In this document: piece after piece, positions 24,712 through 32,117 of the stretch | Layout: the number at the start of each line of letters is the position of its first letter | How positions within the stretch are numbered: the first letter of the stretch is position 1 | From: Flavobacteriales bacterium | GTDB taxonomy: Bacteria > Bacteroidota > Bacteroidia > Flavobacteriales_D > Sanyastnellaceae | DNA length: 32,117 nt | Assembly: GCA_027488055.1 (NCBI GenBank) | Contig: JAIYCK010000268.1 | Span: forward strand, 1 to 32,117 | Direction of reading: 5' to 3' | Made by a program: the position numbers and the translations under genes | The notes under the pieces: generated by a model | What the model saw: the letters and a program-made list of their open reading frames with translations, nothing else | Told to the model about the DNA's origin: nothing | Databases searched by the model: none

Positions 24712-26276
24712 GAGAGCGTTCCTATATCTGCTTGATGGTGGCGATCGCCATGCTTTTGGCATGCAAGCGAGAGGAAGCTACATCCTGGATGACCGGCGTC
24801 AAAGGTCCGATAGCGAAGGGTTCCTTGAGTCTTTCCGATCTACTACCTGAAGAGTATCTTTATGTCGATTCGGATCAAAGATGGCATTTTTTTATTGAGA
24901 AAAACCTCACCGATTTTCGCATTGATTCGCTGGTAGAAATCCCCGACACGACCATTCACAAGGCACTCACATTGCCCTTTCTTGGTGGACCTTTCAATAT
25001 TCCTGCTGGCACTGAACTTTACAGTCAGGTTCAAAACAACTATTTGCAGACCCAAGGAGCACAGCTGAAAGAAGTGGATGTCAAAGAAGGTTTTTTGTAC
25101 TACTCATTTGTCAGTCATGTGAATGGTGAACTCGATTGTACCTGCACACTGCCAGGCGTCACGTTGAATGGAAGTCCCATTGTACTTGCCGCGACGACAG
25201 CTGCCACTGCAAACGATTTGTATCCTTCGAGCGCCACGGGCGCAATTGACCTCTCGCAATATCATATCGACTTTTCAGGTAGCTCTGCCAATGGCTACAA
25301 CCAAATCGAAAGTTTGATTCAAGTGCGTGTGGCCGCTGATGCGTCCTCACCCGCTCAGGTCTATGGGAACGACAGCATCATCATCGATTTGCAATTTGTA
25401 GATACCAAAATCAAATTCGGAAGAGGGTACTTTGGTCAGCATCACTTTGACATCAACGAAACCATTGCATTCGGGGAAAACATCAATTTACCACAAGGAC
25501 AATTCTTGCTCAATGAAGCAAGTCTTGGCTTGACATTTCGGAATTTTGTGGGTGTGGATTTCCAAATGCATCTTGACGCGCTCAATGGAATTCAGAATGA
25601 TGTATCCACGTCGCTCATCCATCCACCTCTATTCAATTGGCTCAACTTCACACGTGCTGAGTTAATCGGCAACACGGCAACAGCTTCGACCATCCAATTT
25701 ATGTTGGATGAAAACAACAGCAACTTAACGGAATTCATCGGGAATTTGCCAAATCAAATCAATTTGCAAGGTGACATCGAAATCAATCCGCTGGGCAACA
25801 TCAGTCTGAACAATGATTTTATTTTTACCGATCAAACAGTAGAGGCCATTGCTTCGCTGGATATACCACTGCAATTGGCCACCAACGGCATCACCCTGAG
25901 CGACACCATATTCCTAACCAACGAAGCCATCGACCTCCTTGCGCGTGGTAAACTCCTTCTTGTCATGGACAATTACTATCCCTTGCAAGTCACGGTGAAT
26001 GCGCAATTGAATCAAGAAAATCAACTCTTTGCATTGTTGGATGACGCCACGCTCGCAGCATCCGGCAGTTCATCGCCCGACCAGCAATCTGTGCGTTCCA
26101 TTTTTGAGATACCGATAACCGAAGCGCTGATTCGATCCATCCGCTCTGGTGCTTTCATTACCTTGTCGCTCACACTGAGCACCGAAGATTATCCAAACAC
26201 TCAAGCGCTTTTGGAAACGTATAAAGTCGACTATCAACTCATTGGTGATGGCGAAATTGAAGTGCATTATGAATAA
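24708..26276 (+). CDS. Lipoprotein of unknown function
   Basis: The track start (24387) lies deep inside the previous gene. The ATG at 24708 overlaps its stop as ATGA and gives MRERSYICLMVAIAMLLAC, a perfect lipobox with Cys19, for a 522-residue protein. The mature part looks all-beta, with many alternating polar and hydrophobic strands (LPFLGGPFNIPAGTELYSQ, LFNWLNFTRAELIGNTA, FIGNLPNQINLQGDIEINP), like other large exported Bacteroidota proteins. I cannot name a domain. It precedes a DUF5723-type barrel with an 8-nt overlap, so the two may form an outer-membrane lipoprotein-barrel pair. Confidence 0.8.
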   Translation: MRERSYICLMVAIAMLLACKREEATSWMTGVKGPIAKGSLSLSDLLPEEYLYVDSDQRWHFFIEKNLTDFRIDSLVEIPDTTIHKALTLPFLGGPFNIPAGTELYSQVQNNYLQTQGAQLKEVDVKEGFLYYSFVSHVNGELDCTCTLPGVTLNGSPIVLAATTAATANDLYPSSATGAIDLSQYHIDFSGSSANGYNQIESLIQVRVAADASSPAQVYGNDSIIIDLQFVDTKIKFGRGYFGQHHFDINETIAFGENINLPQGQFLLNEASLGLTFRNFVGVDFQMHLDALNGIQNDVSTSLIHPPLFNWLNFTRAELIGNTATASTIQFMLDENNSNLTEFIGNLPNQINLQGDIEINPLGNISLNNDFIFTDQTVEAIASLDIPLQLATNGITLSDTIFLTNEAIDLLARGKLLLVMDNYYPLQVTVNAQLNQENQLFALLDDATLAASGSSSPDQQSVRSIFEIPITEALIRSIRSGAFITLSLTLSTEDYPNTQALLETYKVDYQLIGDGEIEVHYE

Positions 26277-27543
26277 GGATTCGCAATGGACATATCGGAC
26301 GGAATGGCTGCGCATTGTGTGCCTCTGCTGGACGTGGATGGCCTTTGGATCTTCGAATCATGTGCATGCGCAAACCGAAGCCTTGTTGCTTTTTCAAGAC
26401 AGCATCAAACCATGGAACTCCATGATTGGGCTGCATTCAGACAATGTCATAGGCAGCAATAGCATCGATATGGGATTTTTGAAAGAGAATATTTTTGGTG
26501 GAGAATTAAGTGCGAATCAAATTCAAAGCCAAATCGATCGAATGAAGCAAGTGAATCGCGCTGGTGGTTACTCGTCCAGTCAATTGCTTTTTACCAACTT
26601 CAGAGATAGCCTCTTCGGTCGCCCCCATTGGGGACTTCAAGCTGGAATGCATGCCAACTATACAGCGAGTGCCAATTTCCAAAAAGATCTTTTCACACTC
26701 GCCTATCAAGGCAACCGATCCAATGACAGCTTGCAGATTGGTCCGATGCGAGGTGTTTTTTATGCGTATCAAAAATTCAGTGTTGGAGTCGTCAACAAAA
26801 AAAATTGGAACAGTGTGTCCTTGGGTATTGTCTTTGGGCAATCCATGCGCGACCTCAGTGTGTATGGATCCGCTCTCCAGACTTCAGCTTTGGGCGATAC
26901 ACTTAGCCTATCCTACAACGGCACCTTTCAGCGCAGTGACACGACGATGTCAGGCATCGCCAATGGTTCTGGAATTGGTCTAGCATTGGATGCCCAATAC
27001 CATTTGCCCATGGCCAATGAAAAAGGCCTTATCAGCATTGCATTGTATGATGTGGGATTTGCGGTGTGGAACAGTCGTTCCGAAACCTATGAATTCAACG
27101 GCGACAATCAATGGACGGGGTTGGAAACAAGTCAATACCTTCAGGTACCATTTGACTCCATCGATCTTCCTAATTTTGCGGACAGCATCGAATACAATTA
27201 CAAACGCAAAAGCATTCTAAAGCCGCTGCCCACACGCATACAGTTTCGCTATTTGCACCACCTGAGCTCAAGCTCCTACTATGAATTTGGCATGCAAATC
27301 ATACCGGGCACATCCGCTTTGCCGCGCATTCATATGGGATTGGGACAACAGCCATTTCACAATCTCATTTTCACCCAATCAGTCAGTTACGGTGGATTTG
27401 GTCGTTGGGGCTTAGGAGCCGGCTTACAATACTTGCCCTGTCAATCCTGGTTCATTTCATTGCAAACAAATCATCTTGGAGGCTTCACCATGTCTTCGGC
27501 TCGAAGCCGTCATATACAATTTACAATAGCAAAAATTCTTTGA
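26269..27543 (+). CDS. DUF5723-like outer-membrane beta-barrel protein
   Basis: The start at 26269 overlaps the previous stop by 8 nt (ATGAATAA) and yields 424 residues. The signal peptide is long, with its core in WLRIVCLCWTWMAFGSSNHVHAQ. The mature part opens with MIGLHSDNVIGSNSIDMGFL and continues as strands with aromatic girdles (HWGLQAGMHANYTASANFQKD, GVFYAYQKFSVGVVNKKNWN, FQRSDTT). It ends in SRHIQFTIAKIL. The pattern fits DUF5723, a PorV/FadL-like barrel group of Bacteroidota; I judge this by style and not by a profile search. It is followed 2 nt later by kdsA. Confidence 0.75.
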   Translation: MNKDSQWTYRTEWLRIVCLCWTWMAFGSSNHVHAQTEALLLFQDSIKPWNSMIGLHSDNVIGSNSIDMGFLKENIFGGELSANQIQSQIDRMKQVNRAGGYSSSQLLFTNFRDSLFGRPHWGLQAGMHANYTASANFQKDLFTLAYQGNRSNDSLQIGPMRGVFYAYQKFSVGVVNKKNWNSVSLGIVFGQSMRDLSVYGSALQTSALGDTLSLSYNGTFQRSDTTMSGIANGSGIGLALDAQYHLPMANEKGLISIALYDVGFAVWNSRSETYEFNGDNQWTGLETSQYLQVPFDSIDLPNFADSIEYNYKRKSILKPLPTRIQFRYLHHLSSSSYYEFGMQIIPGTSALPRIHMGLGQQPFHNLIFTQSVSYGGFGRWGLGAGLQYLPCQSWFISLQTNHLGGFTMSSARSRHIQFTIAKIL

Positions 27544-27545
27544 TC

Positions 27546-28352
27546 ATGCATATCCCTAAACTCAAACACACGCAGTCCAACAACTTCATTTTACTTGCGG
27601 GCCCATGTGTCGTTGAAAGCGAAGACCTTTGTTTCGAGGTGGCCGAAAAAGTCAAGGCCATCACCGATCGCCTACAAATACCATATGTTTTCAAGGCATC
27701 CTACCGCAAGGCGAACCGCTCACGATCAGATAGTTTTTCGGGTCTTGGAGATGAAATGGGCTTAGAGATACTGGCCAAAATCGGTCAGCAATTGGATTTA
27801 CCTGTGGTAACCGATATTCACTCCGCACCTGAAGCTGCCATGGCTGCTGCTTATGTGGACATGTTGCAGATACCAGCCTTTTTATGCAGGCAAACCGATC
27901 TTCTGCAAGCGGCAGGAGCAACTGGCAAAGTGGTCAATATCAAAAAAGGTCAATTTCTATCACCAGAAAGCATGCAATTTGCTGTGCAGAAAGTAAAAGA
28001 AATGGGCAATGAAAACATCTTGCTCACTGAACGTGGAACCACTTTCGGCTATCAAGATTTAGTCGTTGACTATCGTGGCTTACCTACGATGCAGCAGTAT
28101 GCACCCGTGATCATGGATTGCACACATAGCCTGCAACAACCCAATCAAATTGCAGGAGTCACAGGAGGCCGACCCGATATGATTGCCACCATTGCCAAAG
28201 CAGCCATTGCTGTTGGTGCAGATGGATTGTTTATCGAAACGCATCCCAATCCGGGTGTGGCTAAAAGCGACGGCGCCAACATGTTGCAGCTCGACCAATT
28301 GGAGTCTATGTTGGAACAACTCGTAAAAATTCGCAAAGCCATTCAATCATAA
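27546..28352 (+). CDS. kdsA: 3-deoxy-8-phosphooctulonate synthase (metal-dependent type)
   Basis: The start at 27546 (MHIPKLKHTQSNNF) replaces the track start, which reads 47 codons into the barrel gene. The 268 residues carry all KdsA blocks: LLAGPCVVESEDLC, YVFKASYRKANRS, VVTDIHSAPEA, QIPAFLCRQTDLL, VNIKKGQFLSPE, LLTERGTTFGYQDLVVDYR, VIMDCTHSLQQPN and LFIETHPNPGVAKSDGAN. The enzyme condenses phosphoenolpyruvate with arabinose-5-phosphate to Kdo-8-phosphate for lipopolysaccharide. Cys21 in AGPC sits where the metal ligand of class II (Aquifex-type) enzymes is, whereas Escherichia coli has Asn, so I predict a metal-dependent enzyme. It sits in the envelope operon. Confidence 0.96.
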   Translation: MHIPKLKHTQSNNFILLAGPCVVESEDLCFEVAEKVKAITDRLQIPYVFKASYRKANRSRSDSFSGLGDEMGLEILAKIGQQLDLPVVTDIHSAPEAAMAAAYVDMLQIPAFLCRQTDLLQAAGATGKVVNIKKGQFLSPESMQFAVQKVKEMGNENILLTERGTTFGYQDLVVDYRGLPTMQQYAPVIMDCTHSLQQPNQIAGVTGGRPDMIATIAKAAIAVGADGLFIETHPNPGVAKSDGANMLQLDQLESMLEQLVKIRKAIQS

Positions 28353-28356
28353 ACAC

Positions 28357-29700
28357 ATGCGCCGCATTCTATTGCTCATTTCCTTTTTCGCTTCAGCAGC
28401 ACTCCAAAGTTTGCTTGGACAGGTATATTCCTTTGGAGGAGATGGCTTGGAAGAAGCGTCGGATATTGTTGTGTGTGCCAATCAGGATATCCTTATGATC
28501 GGCACCACATCGAGCGATGCAAGCAATGGGGCGAATGTATATGTCCTGCGCACTGATACTAATTTTCAGTGTATTTGGTCCCTCAGCCTTGGTGGTGCAG
28601 GCATTGAGGAAGGCGTGACAGTGGTTGAAAATACCGACCAAGAGTTGCTTGTAATAGGCAACACCTCTTCCACCAACAACAATGGATACGGCATGATCGT
28701 GTGGAAGTTGGACTCCAATGGCGAGCTACTTTGGAGCCAAACATATGGTGGTTCGAATTGGGATTTTGCTACCCATGGCGTTGCAGTGAGCGACGGCAGT
28801 TATTGGATCACAGGCCGAACATACTCCTTTGGCAATGGGGCCACTGATGCGATGTTGTTGCACATCGATGCAAATGGAAGTATAATCAACCAATGGACCT
28901 ATGGCACAGCGTTGGAGGATGAATTCGTGGATCTTGATTTTTTAAATGATGGAACGATGTTGCTCACCGGCAATCAACGCACCGATGATACCACTTGCCT
29001 CGGTTGGTTAGCAACCATCAATGCAGATGGTATACTCTCCGACTTCAATTTTTTTGGCAACGATACCCTGTCTGCCTACATCCATCACACACTGGTGCAT
29101 GACGATTACATTGTGCATTGTGGACACACCTATCAAAATGGAATTGAAAGCAGCTACCTCCGACGCTTGTTTCAAAACGGCAGTGTAGATTGGGAACGGT
29201 TGGAGAATCAATCTCAACCAGAAACATATTATAATGTGATCCTGCGCAACAATGATTACTACATTGCCAGTAAGTCAAAAGAAATTGGCGCAGGCGGCTT
29301 TGATGCACTGCTATACAGGCGCAGTCAAGGCGGATGGTTTCAAGACGCTATGTTCTATGGCACAGCAAACGATGATGCTTTTCTAAGCCTTGTTGATCAC
29401 CCAAATGGATGGCTCTATTCCGTCGGGCACTACGCCAATGATGATGGCTCAACCCATTTGATCGCATACAAACAACTGCAAAATATACTTTCCAGTGAGA
29501 ATATTGGAGAACAAAATCCGATTGGATGTTTCACCGTTGACGTGCAAAACATGAAGAAAAATGTGCTCCCGACAGCCACTTTTTATTTCAATTGGTGGGG
29601 CCAAAAACTGGAGGCAGATAAGCTTCCTTGCTGCTATATCAAAAAGGATATCATGGCCGATGGCCGAGTGAATATTGAGAAAGTATGCCGATGCGACTAA
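28357..29700 (+). CDS. Secreted beta-propeller-like repeat protein with degenerate sorting-domain-like tail
   Basis: The 447 residues have a signal peptide (MRRILLLISFFASAALQSLLGQ). About seven repeats follow, built on a 'DILMIGTTSS...VYVLRTD' pattern: IVVCANQDILMIGTTSSDA, VVENTDQELLVIGNTSST and GVAVSDGSYWITGRTYS, each followed by a W/GG-rich strand pair such as ILWSQTYGG. This suggests a beta-propeller. The last 45 residues (YFNWWGQKLEADKLPCCYIKKD, then VNIEKVCRCD) resemble the second half of a type A sorting domain ('GQ..LP.G.Y.I...V.EKV') but have four cysteines and lack the PNP motif. It starts 4 nt after kdsA. Function and ligand are unknown. Confidence 0.8.
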   Translation: MRRILLLISFFASAALQSLLGQVYSFGGDGLEEASDIVVCANQDILMIGTTSSDASNGANVYVLRTDTNFQCIWSLSLGGAGIEEGVTVVENTDQELLVIGNTSSTNNNGYGMIVWKLDSNGELLWSQTYGGSNWDFATHGVAVSDGSYWITGRTYSFGNGATDAMLLHIDANGSIINQWTYGTALEDEFVDLDFLNDGTMLLTGNQRTDDTTCLGWLATINADGILSDFNFFGNDTLSAYIHHTLVHDDYIVHCGHTYQNGIESSYLRRLFQNGSVDWERLENQSQPETYYNVILRNNDYYIASKSKEIGAGGFDALLYRRSQGGWFQDAMFYGTANDDAFLSLVDHPNGWLYSVGHYANDDGSTHLIAYKQLQNILSSENIGEQNPIGCFTVDVQNMKKNVLPTATFYFNWWGQKLEADKLPCCYIKKDIMADGRVNIEKVCRCD

Positions 29701-29724
29701 TCTGAATAGTGAGGCAGCTCCTAG

Positions 29725-31227
29725 TTACCGATTAGCCACTTTTTCAAACAACACCAAATTTCCAAAAACGTGAGGTACTTGCTGAAAGGATTGAGGAACC
29801 CAGCCACCTGAATTCCTTGTTTGTTGTTCCATCAAAAGAAAATCTGCCTCTTCCATTATATGATTAACACCCACATTATGTGGTGTCCAATCTTCCAATT
29901 TTACGGTCCATCCAAATCGATCCAAGGCAACCAAACTCCCATTGTAACTCGGGTCTCCAACCACCGCAAAAGAGCGTCCCACATTGCCTTCCGCAAACAA
30001 TAGCAGATCCTTGTTACTTAGAATTTCCTCAAACATTCGCGCATATTCGGTTTGATGCTGATCAAATCTCCGTTGTACTTTTTGCACGCTATACACCACG
30101 CCGAAAACAATCGCAACCATTGAGCCAATGATATAATACCACTTCAATCGCTGGATGGTAATCAATGCGTCTACTGCCATGATGCCTGCAATAAGTGCAA
30201 AGGGTAACATCACAATGAGATAATAATCGTGGTCGCGCAAATGGTTCGCAAAAAGCACCAAAAAGCAAATCACACCTGCACCCATTCCTAAAGCAAAGAA
30301 GCTCAAAAAACGGTTCTTATTCCAATTCCAAACAACAGCAAAAACCATCATCGCAAAAAGAAGGACCTTGACTTGCCAATGCAAGAAGATATTACCCCAG
30401 TAGGTCCAAGGCCATTTGAGAATCCCCCACCATTCTTGGAATGGCCTTTCCCACAAAGGCCTTGCATGAAGCAGAAAATATTCATCTCCATAGCGCGCTG
30501 AATAGGATGCTGCATAGATATACCAAGAAGATACCAATAACAGGTGCGCGATCAACAAGGCAAGAATGCGAGTATTCGAAATACTACGCGTATTCCTTTT
30601 TAAACCGATCAATGCCGCCAAGGCCAAGGCGATTGGGTAGATCGAATAAGTCACTTTGAACAAGGCGGCCAAACTAAACCACAGCATAGCCCATACGCAC
30701 AACCTTACTGGCATGGCAGATGAAAGCAGATAACGCGTGATCAATGTAAGCCCTGCAATACAACAAGAAAAAGCGACTACCTCGGGCAATAAATTGGCAG
30801 AATAGTAGATCAATATACCGGATGACAAACAAAGGAAAATTGGAAGGAGTGTATAGAGCCCAAGCCGCTTACGCAATACTAGATAGAGATAAAAAACCGA
30901 ACTCAACAAGGAACACAACATGATGGAACGCATCATGAAGGTGGCTGATTTGACTGACTCGGTGCAATGAGCTACGACATAATAGATCAATGGAAATTCG
31001 CATACCGCCTTGCCATCAGGAGTATTCAAGCTCAAGATGCCAGGTTCAAAAATGCCTGCATTCGTCAAACGGAAATGCGATACAAAAGCCAAGGCATCCG
31101 ATTGTCGCACGAAATGTATTCCGCCAGCTTGCGCGAATAGATAGCGATGGAATCCAACCGCAAAGAAATACACGATAAAAACCAACGCACCGGCCCACAA
31201 CAATCTATGTTGTCGCCCAGACATCAT
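29725..31227 (-). CDS. GT-C type membrane glycosyltransferase (GT39/ArnT-like)
   Basis: The 500 residues have about ten to eleven hydrophobic helices. They have the GT-C layout: a first helix, a large loop with the acidic motif HFVRQSDALAFVSHF (Asp44), then alternating helices and short loops, and a C-terminal periplasmic tail of about 100 residues. Such enzymes move sugars from polyprenyl-phosphate donors onto lipids or proteins at the outer face of the inner membrane. The substrate is not readable. The ATG overlaps the FkbM stop by 4 nt (ATGA); a second Met follows directly. It converges on the 28357 gene with a 24-nt gap and no visible terminator. Confidence 0.85.
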   Translation of the reverse strand: MMSGRQHRLLWAGALVFIVYFFAVGFHRYLFAQAGGIHFVRQSDALAFVSHFRLTNAGIFEPGILSLNTPDGKAVCEFPLIYYVVAHCTESVKSATFMMRSIMLCSLLSSVFYLYLVLRKRLGLYTLLPIFLCLSSGILIYYSANLLPEVVAFSCCIAGLTLITRYLLSSAMPVRLCVWAMLWFSLAALFKVTYSIYPIALALAALIGLKRNTRSISNTRILALLIAHLLLVSSWYIYAASYSARYGDEYFLLHARPLWERPFQEWWGILKWPWTYWGNIFLHWQVKVLLFAMMVFAVVWNWNKNRFLSFFALGMGAGVICFLVLFANHLRDHDYYLIVMLPFALIAGIMAVDALITIQRLKWYYIIGSMVAIVFGVVYSVQKVQRRFDQHQTEYARMFEEILSNKDLLLFAEGNVGRSFAVVGDPSYNGSLVALDRFGWTVKLEDWTPHNVGVNHIMEEADFLLMEQQTRNSGGWVPQSFQQVPHVFGNLVLFEKVANR

Positions 31228-31958
31228 CCCTTTGATTGGGCTATGAAATAATATTCCGCCCCGCTATAAAAGGTGTCGATAAACGATGTGCGATGATAGG
31301 CTGGCTCGCCGTTCAAAAATGAACTCAATTTGAATATCTGATAAGACGCATCCGACAGATAATCAAAAACCATCTCAGGCGTATTGTTGTAAAATTCTGA
31401 AGCTCCCTTTCCACATTCAAACACCAGCAAAGGTTGATCGGTCGCCAAAATCTGACGCGCTCCCTTCATGACATCCAATTCGCCTCCTTCTACATCGATC
31501 TTGATCAAATCGATCTTGGATGTGCGTGACTTCAATATCTCATCCATACAACGCACTTGCACTTCAATCAATTCTATTTCCGCATTGGCTTTGGCATAGG
31601 TGCGTCGTTTGATGCCACTGTATGCTGGATCGCTTTTGACAAGATGAAAAGTGGTTGCGCCATCAAAATTGGACAAGGCATAAGGATAGACTTCGACATG
31701 CTCCATTTGACTTTGTTTCAATGCCGCATACAAATTTGGAATGGGTTCGAAGGCATAATGATGCCCTTCCGGTGCATATTTCTTAATGAGCTCCAGCATC
31801 TCTCCTTTGTGCGCACCCACGTCTACACACGATGAACGGCTGTGAAGAACTTTACGCAAGACGCGTCCCGTTAGAATATCGTATTTAATATTCCGTGTTA
31901 TAGGCCATTCCAGCGCAATCAATAGCGTCCGTGCAATATGCTTCACCCTTTCCAACAT
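31224..31958 (-). CDS. FkbM family methyltransferase
   Basis: The 244 residues contain the SAM-binding motif SSCVDVGAHKGEMLELIKKY (residues 42-61), then HYAFEPIPNLYAALKQ, VYPYALSNFDGATTFH and the FkbM signature KIDLIKIDVEGGELDVMKGA. These proteins transfer methyl groups from S-adenosylmethionine to sugar hydroxyls or other small groups, often in polysaccharide gene clusters. The overlap with a GT-C transferase fits modification of a cell-surface glycan. The start at 31958 lies directly after the stop of the acylphosphatase (TAGATG with no gap), and the next start overlaps its stop. Confidence 0.92.
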   Translation of the reverse strand: MLERVKHIARTLLIALEWPITRNIKYDILTGRVLRKVLHSRSSCVDVGAHKGEMLELIKKYAPEGHHYAFEPIPNLYAALKQSQMEHVEVYPYALSNFDGATTFHLVKSDPAYSGIKRRTYAKANAEIELIEVQVRCMDEILKSRTSKIDLIKIDVEGGELDVMKGARQILATDQPLLVFECGKGASEFYNNTPEMVFDYLSDASYQIFKLSSFLNGEPAYHRTSFIDTFYSGAEYYFIAQSKG

Positions 31959-32117
31959 CTACGCTTGCGCTATTTCAAATTGAGTATAACCTTTGGGCAT
32001 ATCCAGGGTGACATCCACTTCCTTTACCATGGCGGCTGCTGGACCAAGGGCCAACTGATCAATGAACATTTGTAATACCCGCTCACCGCCTTCTGCTTCA
32101 CAATATACCGTGCCGTC
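31959..32117 (-). CDS. Acylphosphatase, C-terminal part (cut by window edge)
   Basis: This gene is not in the track because its start is beyond the right edge. The visible 52 residues match the second half of acylphosphatases: DGTVYCEAEGGERVLQMFID, then LGPAAAMVKEVDV and GYTQFEI near the C-terminus. The enzyme hydrolyses acyl phosphates such as 1,3-bisphosphoglycerate in the cytoplasm. The catalytic GRVQGVxYR loop would lie outside the window. Its TAG stop is immediately followed by the ATG of the FkbM gene. Confidence 0.88.
   Translation of the reverse strand, partial: DGTVYCEAEGGERVLQMFIDQLALGPAAAMVKEVDVTLDMPKGYTQFEIAQA

Noticed and set aside
27405-27545. 47-residue extension of kdsA in the ORF track
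   Set aside because: It overlaps the barrel gene in another frame; MHIPKLKHTQ at 27546 is the natural KdsA start.

Overview
The window looks like a chromosomal segment from a free-living member of the Bacteroidota, probably in the Saprospiraceae/Chitinophagales/Flavobacteriales range. This rests on gene families, not on a database match. It carries type IX secretion (T9SS) substrates of both sorting types (type A in the CotH protein, type B/gliding-motility type in the 1024-residue protein). It also has DUF5777 and DUF5723 beta-barrels, a DUF4105/Lnb protein, a fused E1 alpha/beta 2-oxoacid dehydrogenase, a Cys-type KdsA, and promoter boxes of the Bacteroidota form TAnnTTTG. I see no rRNA, tRNA, CRISPR array, insertion sequence or phage gene.

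Layout. (1) 1-3005, minus strand: housekeeping genes, namely a truncated thioredoxin reductase, a YiiX-like papain-fold hydrolase, an RluA-family pseudouridine synthase and panB. (2) 3118-5475, minus: a secreted CotH-kinase/lamin-tail protein with a type A sorting domain. (3) 5476-5821: a 346-bp divergent intergenic region with two hairpins, one of them terminator-like. (4) 5822-11916, plus: a tightly coupled four-gene operon of ECF sigma factor, inner-membrane-anchored protein with a C-terminal barrel-like domain, PKD lipoprotein and large T9SS type B surface protein. (5) 12006-15455, plus: a four-gene ABC exporter plus LytS-type kinase plus LytTR regulator operon, each gene overlapping the next by 4 nt. 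It is preceded by a 21-bp-period direct repeat that looks like a LytTR operator.

(6) 15556-18627, minus: a cluster of secreted redox-type proteins: two lipoproteins with cytochrome-c-like modules (CX2CH and the unusual CX4CH), an OB-fold protein, YceI and a DUF5777 barrel. (7) 18763-22343, minus: a 2Fe-2S ferredoxin, a TlpA-like thioredoxin, a secreted protein of unknown function and the fused E1. (8) 22607-29700, plus: a compact envelope operon of dapF, the lipoprotein N-acyltransferase-like Lnb, a lipoprotein, a DUF5723 barrel, kdsA and a secreted repeat protein. (9) 29725-32117, minus: a GT-C glycosyltransferase, an FkbM methyltransferase and a truncated acylphosphatase.

The most interesting points are the sigma/barrel/PKD/T9SS operon as a possible self-contained surface-signalling unit, the LytTR operator-like repeat, the divergent region with an orphan terminator, and the mixed CX2CH/CX4CH heme-like modules. 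Several starts in the ORF track are too far upstream. I moved them to starts supported by 1-8 nt overlaps, signal peptides or conserved N-termini.
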